A DNA stretch of 64,000 bases from positions 4,689,501 to 4,753,500 of the forward strand of contig JAVHKY010000054.1 in the NCBI GenBank assembly GCA_035079385.1, in the 5' to 3' direction. The first letter of the stretch is position 1. Each line of letters begins with the position of its first letter. Source of the stretch: Aspidiotus rigidus. Its lineage: Eukaryota; Arthropoda; Insecta; Hemiptera; Diaspididae. The notes under the pieces were generated by a model, which saw only the letters and a list, made by a program, of their open reading frames with translations, was not told where the DNA came from and ran no database searches. This document shows positions 1-9,722 of the stretch, piece after piece. Both the position numbers and the translations under genes were made by a program.

Positions 1-190
1 TTCAAATTAAAAAATGTCGATGGTGATTGAAAGTCTCAGATGAGAGACGTATAATCGATCTAAAAGCGACGTCGATTTTGAGTCGAGTTCTAGTCATTTT
101 GAGTGGATTCGCGGTTGACATTGAGCAGAACTGAATCGATCGATTTTAAGTAGTCGAATTAACGAGTCGATTTGAAGTCGGCATTATTGT
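1..190. repeat. GTCGA-rich dispersed repeat, partial
   Basis: The stretch is dense in GTCGA/TCGAC pentamers separated by short AT-rich spacers. The same texture occurs in the outer arms of the foldback element at 7141-7790 and 10790-11148. It is probably a cut or diverged copy of that arm, entering from outside the window. No coding signal is seen. Confidence 0.45.
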
Positions 191-440
191 TCATTGTACA
201 TGCGATGGGTGGTGGAAAAAATAGATACCAACTGTCGTCCGAAAGTAGGAGTGGGTTGGTACCCTGAGTTAGGATATTTCTAAAAATTTTGGCGTTTCGC
301 CATCCGCTAAAACTGCCCTGTCTGACATTATGAGGTTCACTCGAAAAAATATCCACTTTCGAGGGAATGCAGAAAAAAGTAGACTCTTCGAGATTCCAAC
401 TTTGAACTCATTTATCAATTCCTTGCGTTCCTTGTTCAAC

Positions 441-554
441 TTCTTTAAGGAAACAAGAAAGAGGAATACTCCGACGTGGAGTATTCCTCTTTCTTGTTTA
501 GTATGGATAGCCGTAACTTAAAGGAACGGATTCGTTTAATTTTCTTTAAGGAAA
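441..554. mobile_element. 88-bp mini Penelope-like insertion (palindrome plus tail)
   Basis: A 13-bp direct repeat, ttctttaaggaaa, sits at 441-453 and 542-554. It brackets an 88-bp insert. The insert opens with a perfect palindrome: arms of 19 bp inside the insert (22 bp counting TSD bases) at 451-472 and 478-499 around a 5-nt centre. A tail follows at about 503-541. The tail, which contains ggatagccgtaa and ggaacggattcgtttaa, matches the reverse complement of the tail of the PLE insertion at 46396-46433 almost base for base. This ties the insert to that PLE family, with all coding sequence lost. The TSD, palindrome and tail are seen; the PLE assignment is inferred from the tail match. Confidence 0.7.
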
Positions 555-1127
555 TTGCCGTCTTTCGCTTCCGAAATATATTGTAAGACAACTTCTAGAT
601 AAGATTCAATACATTTTCATACTTTTTCCAATCTGTTTATATCTCAAGGGAGGAGGGGATTATCAGTCAGAGATAAGCAGCTATAGGCTATTTTTCTTTC
701 AAAACTGTCTGTCCTTTTTCAAAATCATTATGAAGTTACTGGCGACATGGCTTGGTTGGCCCAATATGCGCGTGGATCTAGGAACGTACACTCACACTGG
801 CAGGCCACTGAGCGTATGCCTTACGACAGAAGGAGGGGGGGAGTCATCTCCCGCGAGTGATACGCCGTTGGTGGTACTGATAAAATTTACCTTAAGTAAT
901 TATATCATGACTTACATTCTAAATACAATTTTTTGTATCAACTTCAAGGGTATAATTAACCACTTTCAACAAAAAGATGGTCCATCCTTTTATTTTTGAA
1001 CCGTCATCCTGATTTAGCTTGAACAAAAAACTCATCACAGTTCTCCTATTTACAATCGACCACATCACCTGTAGAAGACTGCTGAGTACCTCCAAAATCT
1101 CATCACGAAAGAAATAAAGTTCGAATG

Positions 1128-1578
1128 TCGTCGTTGGATCGGAAAAAACCTCCTATGTGCCATTTTTTGAGAAATGAACTTTTTTATATGGTTGGACGCG
1201 GAATTTCAAGGCGCGTCGACTGGAAAAATCCCCTATGTATTAAGTTCAAAATTACGCCGGTAGGAGCGGTTTTGAATACCTCCTATGTGCACCATCCAGA
1301 AAATGTGGTCTCAAATACCTCCTATGTGCAGAGCAAACCTCTTATGTGCAATCTTTAGGGCCAGGAATTTCTCCTATGTGCATTTATCACCCAATACCGC
1401 CGTATTTTAGAGAATTTTGAAAATTTTTTGTTACTACTGTATTAAAGAAGCTTTTCCACATTTAATGAGACGTTTCCAAAAGTATTTTGGCCTTCTTTTC
1501 ACAAGATAATCAGTTTTTTGCTTCTACTGTAAAATTTTATTTTTGCCACATAGGAGGTTTTTTCCGATCCAACGACGA
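1128..1578. mobile_element. MITE with 32-bp perfect TIRs and internal CCTCCTATGTG repeats
   Basis: Positions 1128-1159 and 1547-1578 are perfect inverted repeats (both contain tcggaaaaaacctcctatg or its complement). The inner part of the TIR, cctcctatgtg, recurs inside the element near 1280 and 1318, with degenerate copies near 1222, 1339 and 1370. There is no transposase. A clear target duplication was not resolved, so the superfamily is unknown. The right end abuts a GC-rich hairpin at 1586-1600. Confidence 0.7.
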
Positions 1579-1585
1579 TGTTTTT

Positions 1586-1600
1586 AGCGGGGAACCCGCT
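1586..1600. repeat. Short GC hairpin AGCGGG-GAA-CCCGCT
   Basis: A perfect 6-bp stem with a 3-nt loop. Equivalent hairpins lie at 2515-2527, about 15539-15551 and 36507-36521, each next to a 45-bp monomer array. Three of the four share neighbouring sequence resembling 'aacaaaaggga..gcgggttccccgctaaaaa' in one orientation or the other. It therefore looks like the terminus of a dispersed element rather than a random palindrome. Confidence 0.5.
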
Positions 1601-1666
1601 ATCCATTTTGTTAGGAGATTACATCCTCAGAAAACGCCCGCGTCCGCGTCTGCAGGTTAGGTTAGG

Positions 1667-2440
1667 TTACGGGACTTAGAAGAATTTCGAGTCTCGAGCT
1701 ATATATGATAGGAGGGGGACTTAGAAGAATTTCAAGTCTCGAGCTATATATAATAGGGGGGGGGGGGGACTTGGAAGAATTTTGACTTTCGAGCTACCGT
1801 TCGCCGTCCGCCGTCCAACCAAAAACTTGGAAAAATTTTGAGACTCGAGCTATATATGATAGGAGGGGGACTTAGAAGAATTTCGAGTCTCGAGCTATAT
1901 ATGATAGGAGGGGGACTTAGAAGAATTTCGAGTCTCGAGCTATATATGATAGGAGGGGGACTTGGAAGAATTTCGAGTCTCGAGCTATATATGATAGGAG
2001 GGGGACTTAGAAGAATTTCAAGTCTCGAGCTATATATAATAGGGGGGGGGGGACTTGAAAGAATTTTGACTTTCGAGCTACCGTTCGTCGTCCGCCGTCC
2101 AACCAAAAACTTGGAAAAATTTCGAGTCTCGAGCTATATATGATAGGAGGGGGACTTAGAAGAATTTCGAGCCTCGAACTATATATGATAGGAGGGGGAC
2201 TTAGAAGAATTTCGAGTCTCGAGCTATATATGATAGGAGGGGGACTTAGAAGAATTTCAAGTCTCGAGCTATATATAATAGGGGGGGGGGGACTTGGAAG
2301 AATTTTGACTTTCGAGCTACCGTCCGCCGTCCAACCAAAAACGTGGAAAAATTTTGAGACTCGAGCTATATTTGATATGAGGGGGACTTGGAAGAATCGT
2401 GACTTTCGAGCTATATATGATAGGATGGAATGTAGAATGA
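1667..2440. repeat. 45-bp minisatellite array with higher-order structure
   Basis: The array is built of about 45-bp monomers of the type 'ctcgagctatatatgataggagggggacttagaagaatttcga'-like sequence. Because 45 is a multiple of 3, both strands read as 15-residue repeat ORFs (MIGGGLRRISSLELY-like on plus). Blocks of monomers are separated by a distinct segment with a G-run of 10-12 and 'ccgtccgccgtccaacc'. That segment recurs near 1743, 2029 and 2268, giving higher-order periods of about 286 and 239 bp (they differ by one monomer). The ORFs are a by-product of the repeat and are not called genes. Confidence 0.9.
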
Positions 2441-2459
2441 TAATTTCGATTTGAATTAT

Positions 2460-3740
2460 ATGACAAGATTATCAACTCAGTTCCACACTACCTGAGAGGT
2501 CGAGTTAAGGAATTGCGGGTTCCCCGCTGCCATTGCAACGTCTGCAATGGCTTCTAATTTTTTTCGGAGGACGTTCTTCGCTTCGTAGACGCAAGAACAA
2601 CATCGACCTCTTTAAGTCATCTATCGGTGACGATCTCTTTCAAATACTCTCTCGGTAGATCATACGTATTGTAAGAGTCACTTCATACGCGTAGATCACA
2701 GTTACAGTGCAAGCGAAGTCTAAGTAGCCAATGTTTGTTAGAATAATCTTGGGGATAGCCATAGCGATCGTGATTTACGAGGGATCCCTTCAAAAAGAAC
2801 GCACACATTTAGCGGAGCATTATTAATCGCTCTTACGGGAGCTGTTTGAATAACATTCGGTGTTTGATACGAGATCCATCTAGCTAAAGCACACTAGCAA
2901 TTTACACGCTCCTCAACATTAATCTGACTCGATAAATTTAAAGTTATTTGTATTGTTTTTCCGTATAAGTTGTGCGCATTCAGCGACTAGCCTCAACAAC
3001 TGGTAGAATATGGTGATCGTTGTTGATCTCCAGTCGTGTAATATATTCGTGAACTAGTATACCGTATTATACCGCACTCGTGTACCTTGTACATTATATA
3101 CTATATAGAAAATAGAAGCCAGCAGTCATGGAAAACAAAATATTTCAGCGGAAAATAACAATACTGGCCAACGTGCTTGTGGACAGCAGCTAGAAGAAAA
3201 CAGTATAAAACATAGTCGGGAGAAAGAGAGAATGCTAAATACATAAATCTGGTCGTCGTTTTTTTATCTACGAAGCTAATCTTTATTTTTTGTTGGAAGA
3301 AAAAAAAAGACAAAGGGAACTAGTCTTGTTTTTTTTTTTATTTTATTATCAAAGATATTATTATACTTATGGCTACAGCAGTGGCGCGCGGTGACAAGCA
3401 AGTACTCTTTTTAACTGGCTTCCTAATCGGTCCTCTGGTTGTGAGGGGGACGGCTTAAACTCGCGGTGACCGCTTTGGGCATATATTTTATGTGTACAGC
3501 TGTATGCCATACGTATGCATGGTACCTTCACCAACCCACATAAACGTATAGTATTTGCATAAAACGCGTTCTCTCCCAACGAAAGAAGGTAGCCATACTT
3601 TCTTAGTATTCTACGCTTGTTCATTCTAATAGGAGTTGAATATAATCGTATTCTTTTCTTTTTTCTTCACTAGAATGGAAATAACAGTAGGATATTGTTA
3701 TAGGAAGATTGAAAAAAAAAAAAAAATACACCAAACAATG
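2460..3740. other. Non-coding stretch
   Basis: No gene, RNA or mobile element could be supported here. The stretch holds the GC hairpin at 2515-2527, several A/T runs (for example near 3260 and 3330) and scattered short ORFs with no recognisable motif. Confidence 0.4.
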
Positions 3741-3750
3741 AGCCGCCGTA

Positions 3751-3935
3751 TATAATGTCGAATTCGTCATGACAACTTTCTCTCGGTTTTCTTTCCTCTC
3801 TCGCTTTTTTCTATCCTCCGAGATGTTGGTCGTGCTCGACTTATAACTGAATGCATTGGCTGCGCGTATTGTATGCAAAGGCGTGGTCTCACCCAATTTT
3901 TCTGGCAAAGTAATATTCATTATTGGTATCCTATT
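3751..3935. repeat. Dispersed repeat, copy 1 (pairs with 12146-12340)
   Basis: Shares long blocks with 12146-12340 in the same orientation: 'ataatgtcgaatt', 'gacaactttctctcgg', 'cattggctgcgcgt', 'aaaggcgtggtctcaccc' and 'tatcctatttct'. The two differ mainly in a pyrimidine-rich segment in the middle. No coding potential is visible. It may be a fragment of a longer element, but termini were not identified. Confidence 0.7.
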
Positions 3936-4043
3936 TCTGAATTTCAATGGACCTGAACGCTGTGTACAAATTTGAAGTAAGTGTAACGAAGAGGGAGCGA
4001 CGGTTCGCCAAATTTTAACGTTCTTGTTCGTTCGTGTTGTTTT

Positions 4044-4305
4044 TTGTCTTCAATCTATGCTTATACTCTTGAAGTAAAGATGCACAGAATCGTTGAAAAC
4101 CTCCACAGAAAAATAGTCATTATACCTCCTCTATCATCTCTTATATTTATAGCCGCACTGGAGGAAATTTTTAAACAGCTCAAATGGGATAATAAAGGAG
4201 TAAATATAAATGGGCAAAATCCAAATCATCTGAGATTTGCGGACGACATAGTCCTTATAGCAACAAGCATAAAGGAATTAAGTGGTATGATAAAGGAAAA
4301 AGGGG
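4044..4305 (+). pseudogene. RTE-type LINE reverse transcriptase, 5' fragment
   Basis: The translated stretch AALEEIFKQLKWDNKGVNIN followed by HLRFADDIVLIATSIKEL is the central part of an RTE-clade LINE reverse transcriptase. It includes the catalytic FADD box (motif C). The reading frame runs straight into the minus-strand PLE fragment at about 4306. The remainder of the LINE resumes at about 4968 on the same strand. The copy is dead: it lacks the endonuclease and N-terminal RT, and the 3' half is frameshifted. Clade naming rests on motif resemblance to the 'endonuclease-reverse transcriptase' family. Confidence 0.75.
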
Positions 4306-4968
4306 TTTTTCCAAATGTACAAATCTGCTTTATTAGTAGCTTTTACAAGAGTACTTTCGGGTGTCATCCCATCATCAGTTGTGTCGCAACTGGAGAACAA
4401 GGCCTTAACTATGAGTTTTCATAGTACAACACTGTGATCTTATTGGCTATAACAATGCTGTGTTGTGATTGGTTCACTTCTTAGAAACATTCTTACAATA
4501 ATATGACATTCTTATTGGCTAAAACATACTGCTTAGTGATTGGTTCAACCTATTGCCCTAAATGCGGCGTTTCTATTGGCTACCTGGATTCCTGCCGTCT
4601 CATTGGTTGGTTCTGTTCTTCTTCTCTCGTCCAATCACCAGGCCGAATAATCAAATGTGATTACATTGTTCAAGAGGCAGGCTTTCTTCCTCTTGGCTTT
4701 TGCAACCTCCATTTGTTCCCAGAGTTTTCTTCTCTTTGTGCGATTCTCTAGAGGTATGACTTCAAATATTCCCTCACCTTCGTGATAAACAGTGACTTGC
4801 CATCTTCTTTCTCCCTCGACTTTTTGTGCACCTTTTTCCTGATCTCAAACTTTCTCCCAGTCTCACCGATGTAGATGCCCTCGCACCGTTCACAACTGAG
4901 CTTGTATACTCCGCTCAAGCTTTCCTTGTCCTTTTGTTCCGTCTGGTCATTGCGGATTCTCTTCACCA
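4306..4968 (-). mobile_element. Penelope-like element fragment (family A), 3' end, inserted in LINE
   Basis: On the minus strand, 4969-4748 encodes a GIY-YIG endonuclease start: GVYKLSCERCEGIYIGETGR followed by KFEIRKKVHKK. It closely matches the copy at 34249-34671, and the 3' flank (4320-4740) also matches 34060-34400. The 3' flank carries seven ATTGG/CCAAT boxes. It also has a hammerhead-like motif: CTGATGA is the complement of 4372-4378 and GAAA of 4355-4358, joined by a GGG/CCC stem. The element is 5'-truncated and lies antisense in the RTE LINE. Its exact right junction is near 4968; no clean TSD was resolved. Confidence 0.75.
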
Positions 4969-5615
4969 TGGGTTGGAGGAATTAGACGAGAAGGGGAGCA
5001 GAACAGATAGATGGATAGGAAAATCGCGCTGGCCTGGAAGAAATTACTGGTCTTTAAAAAGGGTATTCAAAGGTTCATTCAGAAAAAGTCATGAAAGTTG
5101 CATTCTGAATAGCTATGTATTACCTACTTTGGCGTACGGAGCCCAGACCTGAACAACAACAAAGAAATTGGAAGAAAAAATAAGGGTAACTATTATAACT
5201 CAATGCTGCGGGCAACGACGAATGTCAGAAGGAAAGATAGGATTAGTATAAAGGATATATCACGAAAAAGTTTAAAAGTATTCGGGAATTCATTCACGAA
5301 ATAAGGAAAAGAAAGTGGGACTGGGCGGGACATGTCGCTAGAATAAGGGATAAGAAATGGCCCGCAAAGATAACAAACTGGTTTCAGTGGTAAAAAAGAA
5401 AGAGGATGGCCAAAAGTAAAAATGGGAGGATGGGATAACCAAATTTATTAGGAATAAGTATTACGAAAAAGTGACGACGGACAGGATTAAATGATCGAGG
5501 TTGAGCGAGGCCTACGCCCAGAATATGGGCCTATAGTTGTAATTTAAGTCATCAGTACAGTTTCTATGTGTACTTTTTAATTAATAAAGGCTATTCATCA
5601 TTATTATCATTATTT
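4968..5615 (+). pseudogene. RTE-type LINE, 3' fragment
   Basis: This continues the LINE interrupted at 4305. Translation in shifting frames gives LDEKGSRTDRWIGK, then a 'SYVLPTLAYGAQT' segment, then WDWAGHVARI-like sequence. These are the conserved thumb and C-terminal blocks of RTE-family polyproteins. Several stops and frameshifts show decay. The copy ends in a TCATTA-type short repeat (about 5587-5615), as RTE LINEs often do. Confidence 0.7.
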
Positions 5616-5703
5616 CTACGATCATGGTACACTAATCAATAGGGGAGCGAATCAAGTCCATACATAGAGTGCTTTCTTCTATTCACCGAGAACCATTCGG
5701 ACC

Positions 5704-6880
5704 ATGTGTGTCGTACGGAGGTTTGTGGCCTTCTATATGGTTCTTATTTCTGCCTCCCCGCAGCCAAGTTCCATCAGGTTTTGTATCGTTGTTTTCGGGT
5801 ACATTGCTATGGTTGTAATTACAATTGGTAGGGTCTTTATTTTCGTATTCCACTGTCCCTCCAATTCCATGCTCAAGTCCCTGTATTTTTTTATTTTCTG
5901 GTGTACCGTCTTCTGCATATTGTTTGGCTCTGGCACCGCTATATCTATTGAGTAGGCTTTTCTATGTTGTTTGTCTGTTAATGTCAGATCCGGCCTATTG
6001 TGCGCGACAGTTTTGTATGTGTGCGCTGTTGTCCCACAGTATTTCAACCGTTTCATTTCCAATTATTTTGGGTGGTTGGTACTCCCAGTAGGGGGTAGTC
6101 TGTGGTTGTAGTCCCCATTTCTTGGCCAGTGCTGAGTGGAGGACTTTTTCTACACTATCATGCCTCTCTTTGTACCCTGTTATGGAGTTGAATTGTTTCG
6201 CTTTGTTTTCTGGAGAGTCGGTATGTGTCATCACCAATTGAGTTGTCTTTCACGATGTATTTGAGGTAGTTTCTCGTCTTCACTACCTTATCCTGAATGA
6301 CTTTGAATGAACCCTCTGTTTCTGGGTATTGGTATCCCTCAGAGAGGCTTATTTGTCAACTGCTTCGTGATTAATTTCCTGATGCGGACATTTGCCATGG
6401 ATCACTTTTTTTTCTGTGATATTAAATTGGCAGTTTCTTGTAATTGTACTGCTGTTGTCCCTTTGTCAGCATTGACCATTTTTTGATGTAGTGGAAATGT
6501 CGTCTTCTTTTTTTGAAAGAAATTTCGGATATTCGCTATTTGCTTGTCTTGGCTCCATTTGAGGTTCGAGACTCCACGACCTCCCCCTTTCCTTTGTAGA
6601 GTAAGTCTTTCAATGGCTGACTTTGGGTGTAGTGATCGGTTCCTTGTCATTGCAACTCTAATCTGTCTCTCGAGGTCGTCCAGCTCCGCGTCGTTCCACT
6701 TATGATCCCAAACGAATAAGCTAGTATGGGCACTGCATATGTGTTGATGGCTTTCGTGACGTTATTTCCATTCAATCCACTTTTCAGTATCATCTCAATC
6801 CTGTGCTGGAACTTCTTTTTCACTCTTTCTTCATCACGCTGTGTCATGCAATAATTCACCCTTTATCTACAGTTTTGATG
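5704..6880 (-). pseudogene. R2-like (restriction-like endonuclease) LINE relic
   Basis: Read on the minus strand, pieces of one polyprotein occur in order. 6859-6647 has INTYAVPILAYSFGII, typical of the RT thumb of such LINEs. 6650-6402 has LHPKSAIERLTLQRKGGGRG. 6237-5995 follows. 6062-5733 has HNRPDLTLTDKQHRKAYSID then IAVPEPNN, which fits the PD...D signature of a restriction-like endonuclease. Frames shift several times, so it is non-functional. The assignment to the R2/R4-like group is from motif order only. Confidence 0.65.
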
Positions 6881-8589
6881 TTATTTCAAACCACTTTTTC
6901 CGAGTTCTGAAGGGGTAAACCTCTTCCTTCTTGGGCTACACTTATTTTGAGGGCGAACTCCTCTTTCATTCTTACGATTTGGATTCCTCATTTTCTAAAA
7001 ACCAACTTAAGAAATGGAATCAATTTTTGTATGAAGGTGGGGGTGGGGGAGAATCTGATTTCTTCAAAATAAGAATATAATTGCTGGATACTGTAAAAAT
7101 TAAAAAAAAAGGGTTCTGGCGTAGCCAAATAAATAAAGATCATGCCCGTTGAACCATGTCGACCGTCAACTTCGAATCATAGGCAATGTCGACTCAGTCG
7201 ACCAAAATTCTATGTGTCAAATAGACATCTTTACCAACGTCCATAAAAATACAATCGATTTTAAAGGTAAATCGGGTGCATGATGAAGTCGCTTTGAAGT
7301 CGAAATATCATCGACTCAGGAATCATTTTATCTAATATCATATTGACTGCATTTCGACGTCGATTCTAAGGCTACCAAAAATGTAATCAATATGAGTGAA
7401 ATGAGAACAACGGCAACAAATGGTGGATTTTCGGTCGACTACAATATTTTCATTGTTGACTTGGAATGAATTGAAATTGAAGTCGATTTTGAGTCGATTT
7501 AATTAGTTGGTAATGTTAACCAAAAATCGACTGTAGATCAACCCATTGTCGGCGTTGAAATTAAGTCGACGAAAAATTCGAAAAAGTCGACTCGATTTTC
7601 AGTCGACAAAACATTTGAATTCTGTTTAACGATATCGACTTGTTTTCGACTCCATATCGACCTGTTTGTTTCTGTAACTTCACTACTCGCATATAAGTTA
7701 CGCATCCAGGTGTTGACATAATATATTCTTGAGAAAGGAGCTCCCGGTCAACTGTTGAGCCACGAAATCGACCTCGTATCGACGTTGATGTGAAGTGAAC
7801 AAAAACTCATGTTAGTCTCGGCAAATAAGGAAAAAAAAAAACTTTTTACTAGAGCCAACGTTTCTTTCCTGAAAATGGTTCAGGATGCTGAAAATCCCGC
7901 GTTTTCCCCTGGAGATTCCTTTTTTTTATGGGGGTTCCGACCCCCCAAAAATTAGTTTTTCGCCTATATCGCGCGAAATTGAAATTTTATTGAAAAATGT
8001 TTCAAACAAAAGTTGTTCCTCGTTGAATTTCATACCAAATAACGTATTCAATTTTCAGCCTATACCAATTAGCGCCTCAGCAAAGGCAGTTCAAAAGGGG
8101 ACCAAAATCAGTTTTTCCATATAGTATCTCACAGAATTGAAATTTTATTAAAAAATGTTTCAAACAAAAGTTGTTCCTCGTTAAATTTGCTATAAAATGA
8201 GTTATTCCGCCTTCAGGAGGTTCTTTCTTTATAGGTGTTTAAGCCCCCCAAGATTTAGTCTTTTGCTTATATCTTGTCTAATTGTAATTTTATTAAAAAA
8301 TGTTTCAAATAAAAATTGTTCTTCGTTAAATTTCCTACTAAATAACGTAATCAATTTTCAGCCAAGGTCAATTAATGCCCCGGCAAAGCCTGCAAAGGCC
8401 GTTCAAAAGAGGACCTAAACCAGGTTTTCCATATAGCTATCTCCCAAAGTTGAAATTTTATGAAAAAATGTTTCAAAGAAAAGTTGTTCCTCGTTGAATT
8501 TCCTATCAAATAAGCTATTTAGCTGGAACAAGAAAAGACTGGCTTTATTCTCCACATAAGTTTATAAAATCGAAGTTTGACGTTTCGAC

Positions 8590-9603
8590 GGCGTAGCAAT
8601 GGGTAATCCTCTTTCACCGATTGTCACTGAGATTGTGATGGACCATCTCTTCGATCTCATCTTTGACAAATTCTCATCTAATATTAAGATAGGAGTTAAA
8701 TATGTTGACGACAGTATGTTTTATGTTCACCGTTCCATTTTTGATGACCTTTTTAAATTTTTTAACAATTTTCATGACCGTTTGAATTTTACTTTTGAAA
8801 CTGAATCTGACTCTACTTTGAATTTTTTAGACATTAGTATCATTAAACTTCAGGACAAATTTATTTTTAGACATTTCGAAAAACCTACCCACACGGGCAG
8901 GTGTATCAACTTTTATTCTAATCAACCTTTTAAATTTAAATTGAATACGGCTGTTAATCTTAAGAATAACCTCATATCCAGTTCCGACTCTTGTTTTCAT
9001 GACGACATGCTTAATCATTTACAATTTATCCTCAAAAATAATGGGTATCCTTTTTCTTTCATTAATAACGTAATTAAAACTCCTCTTGTTAGGTCTACTC
9101 GGATAACCCAAAAGAAAAGATTCTTCTCTATACCCTACATAGGAAAAAGCAGTACAATCATACGTAAGCACTTGCTTACTCTTGACCCTGATGTTAGTAT
9201 ATCTTTCGGTAACCACAACACCAGCAGAGAAATGTTTTTCTCCCACACTAAAGATAAAGTCCCTGTGGAAAAAAGATCTGGTGTTGTCTATTCTATCCCC
9301 TGTTCTGGATGCCCCAGTACTTATGTGGGTGAAACTCGCCAGTTGCTTAAATGTCGAGTTAACCAACATAAGAATGATGTCAAGAATCGTAGCGATTGTA
9401 CGGCTTTATCCTCCCACTTTCTTGGCACTGGTCATCAGTTTGACTTTCCCAAGACAGTGATCGTAGGAAGAGAAGACAATGATAAAAAGAGGAAAATTTT
9501 GGAAATTGTCAATATTATTAAAAGTAAGAATACGGTCAACTTTAAAACCGATACAGGCGACCTAGCGAATGTTTATTCTAATGTCATCACATCGAACGGG
9601 TGA
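8590..9603 (+). CDS. Penelope-like RT (C-terminal half) plus GIY-YIG endonuclease
   Basis: The 334-aa frame from the first Met at 8599 is open throughout; sense codons (GVA) already precede it from 8590. Residues 2-7 GNPLSP and 35-38 YVDD are reverse transcriptase motifs B and C. KPTHTG at about 95-100 is the PLE-typical RT thumb signature. Residues about 228-262 form the GIY-YIG nuclease: VVYSIPC, then TYVGET, then Arg253, with a CxxC pair (C235, C238) typical of PLE linkers. The RT fingers and N-terminal region are missing, so the protein cannot be a complete polymerase. The minus-strand ORFs here are shadows. Confidence 0.9.
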   Translation, partial: GVAMGNPLSPIVTEIVMDHLFDLIFDKFSSNIKIGVKYVDDSMFYVHRSIFDDLFKFFNNFHDRLNFTFETESDSTLNFLDISIIKLQDKFIFRHFEKPTHTGRCINFYSNQPFKFKLNTAVNLKNNLISSSDSCFHDDMLNHLQFILKNNGYPFSFINNVIKTPLVRSTRITQKKRFFSIPYIGKSSTIIRKHLLTLDPDVSISFGNHNTSREMFFSHTKDKVPVEKRSGVVYSIPCSGCPSTYVGETRQLLKCRVNQHKNDVKNRSDCTALSSHFLGTGHQFDFPKTVIVGREDNDKKRKILEIVNIIKSKNTVNFKTDTGDLANVYSNVITSNG

Positions 9604-9682
9604 GTCAGCTACATTTTCGTCTGGCTCATCTGTTCGTTGTGCTTTCACCTTTTTCTCTGTTTTTGCCTGTCAGTTTTATTCT

Positions 9683-9722
9683 AGTTTCTGATGAAGAAGC
9701 GTGAGCTTCGAAACGTCAAACT
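9683..9722 (+). ncRNA. Hammerhead ribozyme-like motif in PLE-1
   Basis: The consensus core CTGATGA is at 9688-9694. A 5-bp stem II (GAAGC 9696-9700 with GCTTC 9705-9709, GTGA loop) follows, then GAAAC at 9710-9714 and GTC at 9715-9717. Stem I is AGTTT (9683-9687) with AAACT (9718-9722). Stem III is nearly absent, as reported for the minimal hammerheads of Penelope-like elements, which are thought to act as dimers. The inverted arm boundary (9708) falls inside this motif. Activity is not shown. Confidence 0.6.

Noticed and set aside
1653..1668. ggttaggttaggttac, resembling the insect telomere repeat TTAGG
   Set aside because: Only two and a half units; too short to call an interstitial telomere tract.
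9019..9369. 116-aa minus-strand ORF opposite the PLE-1 RT
   Set aside because: Shadow of the plus-strand RT/GIY-YIG frame, which has clear catalytic motifs.
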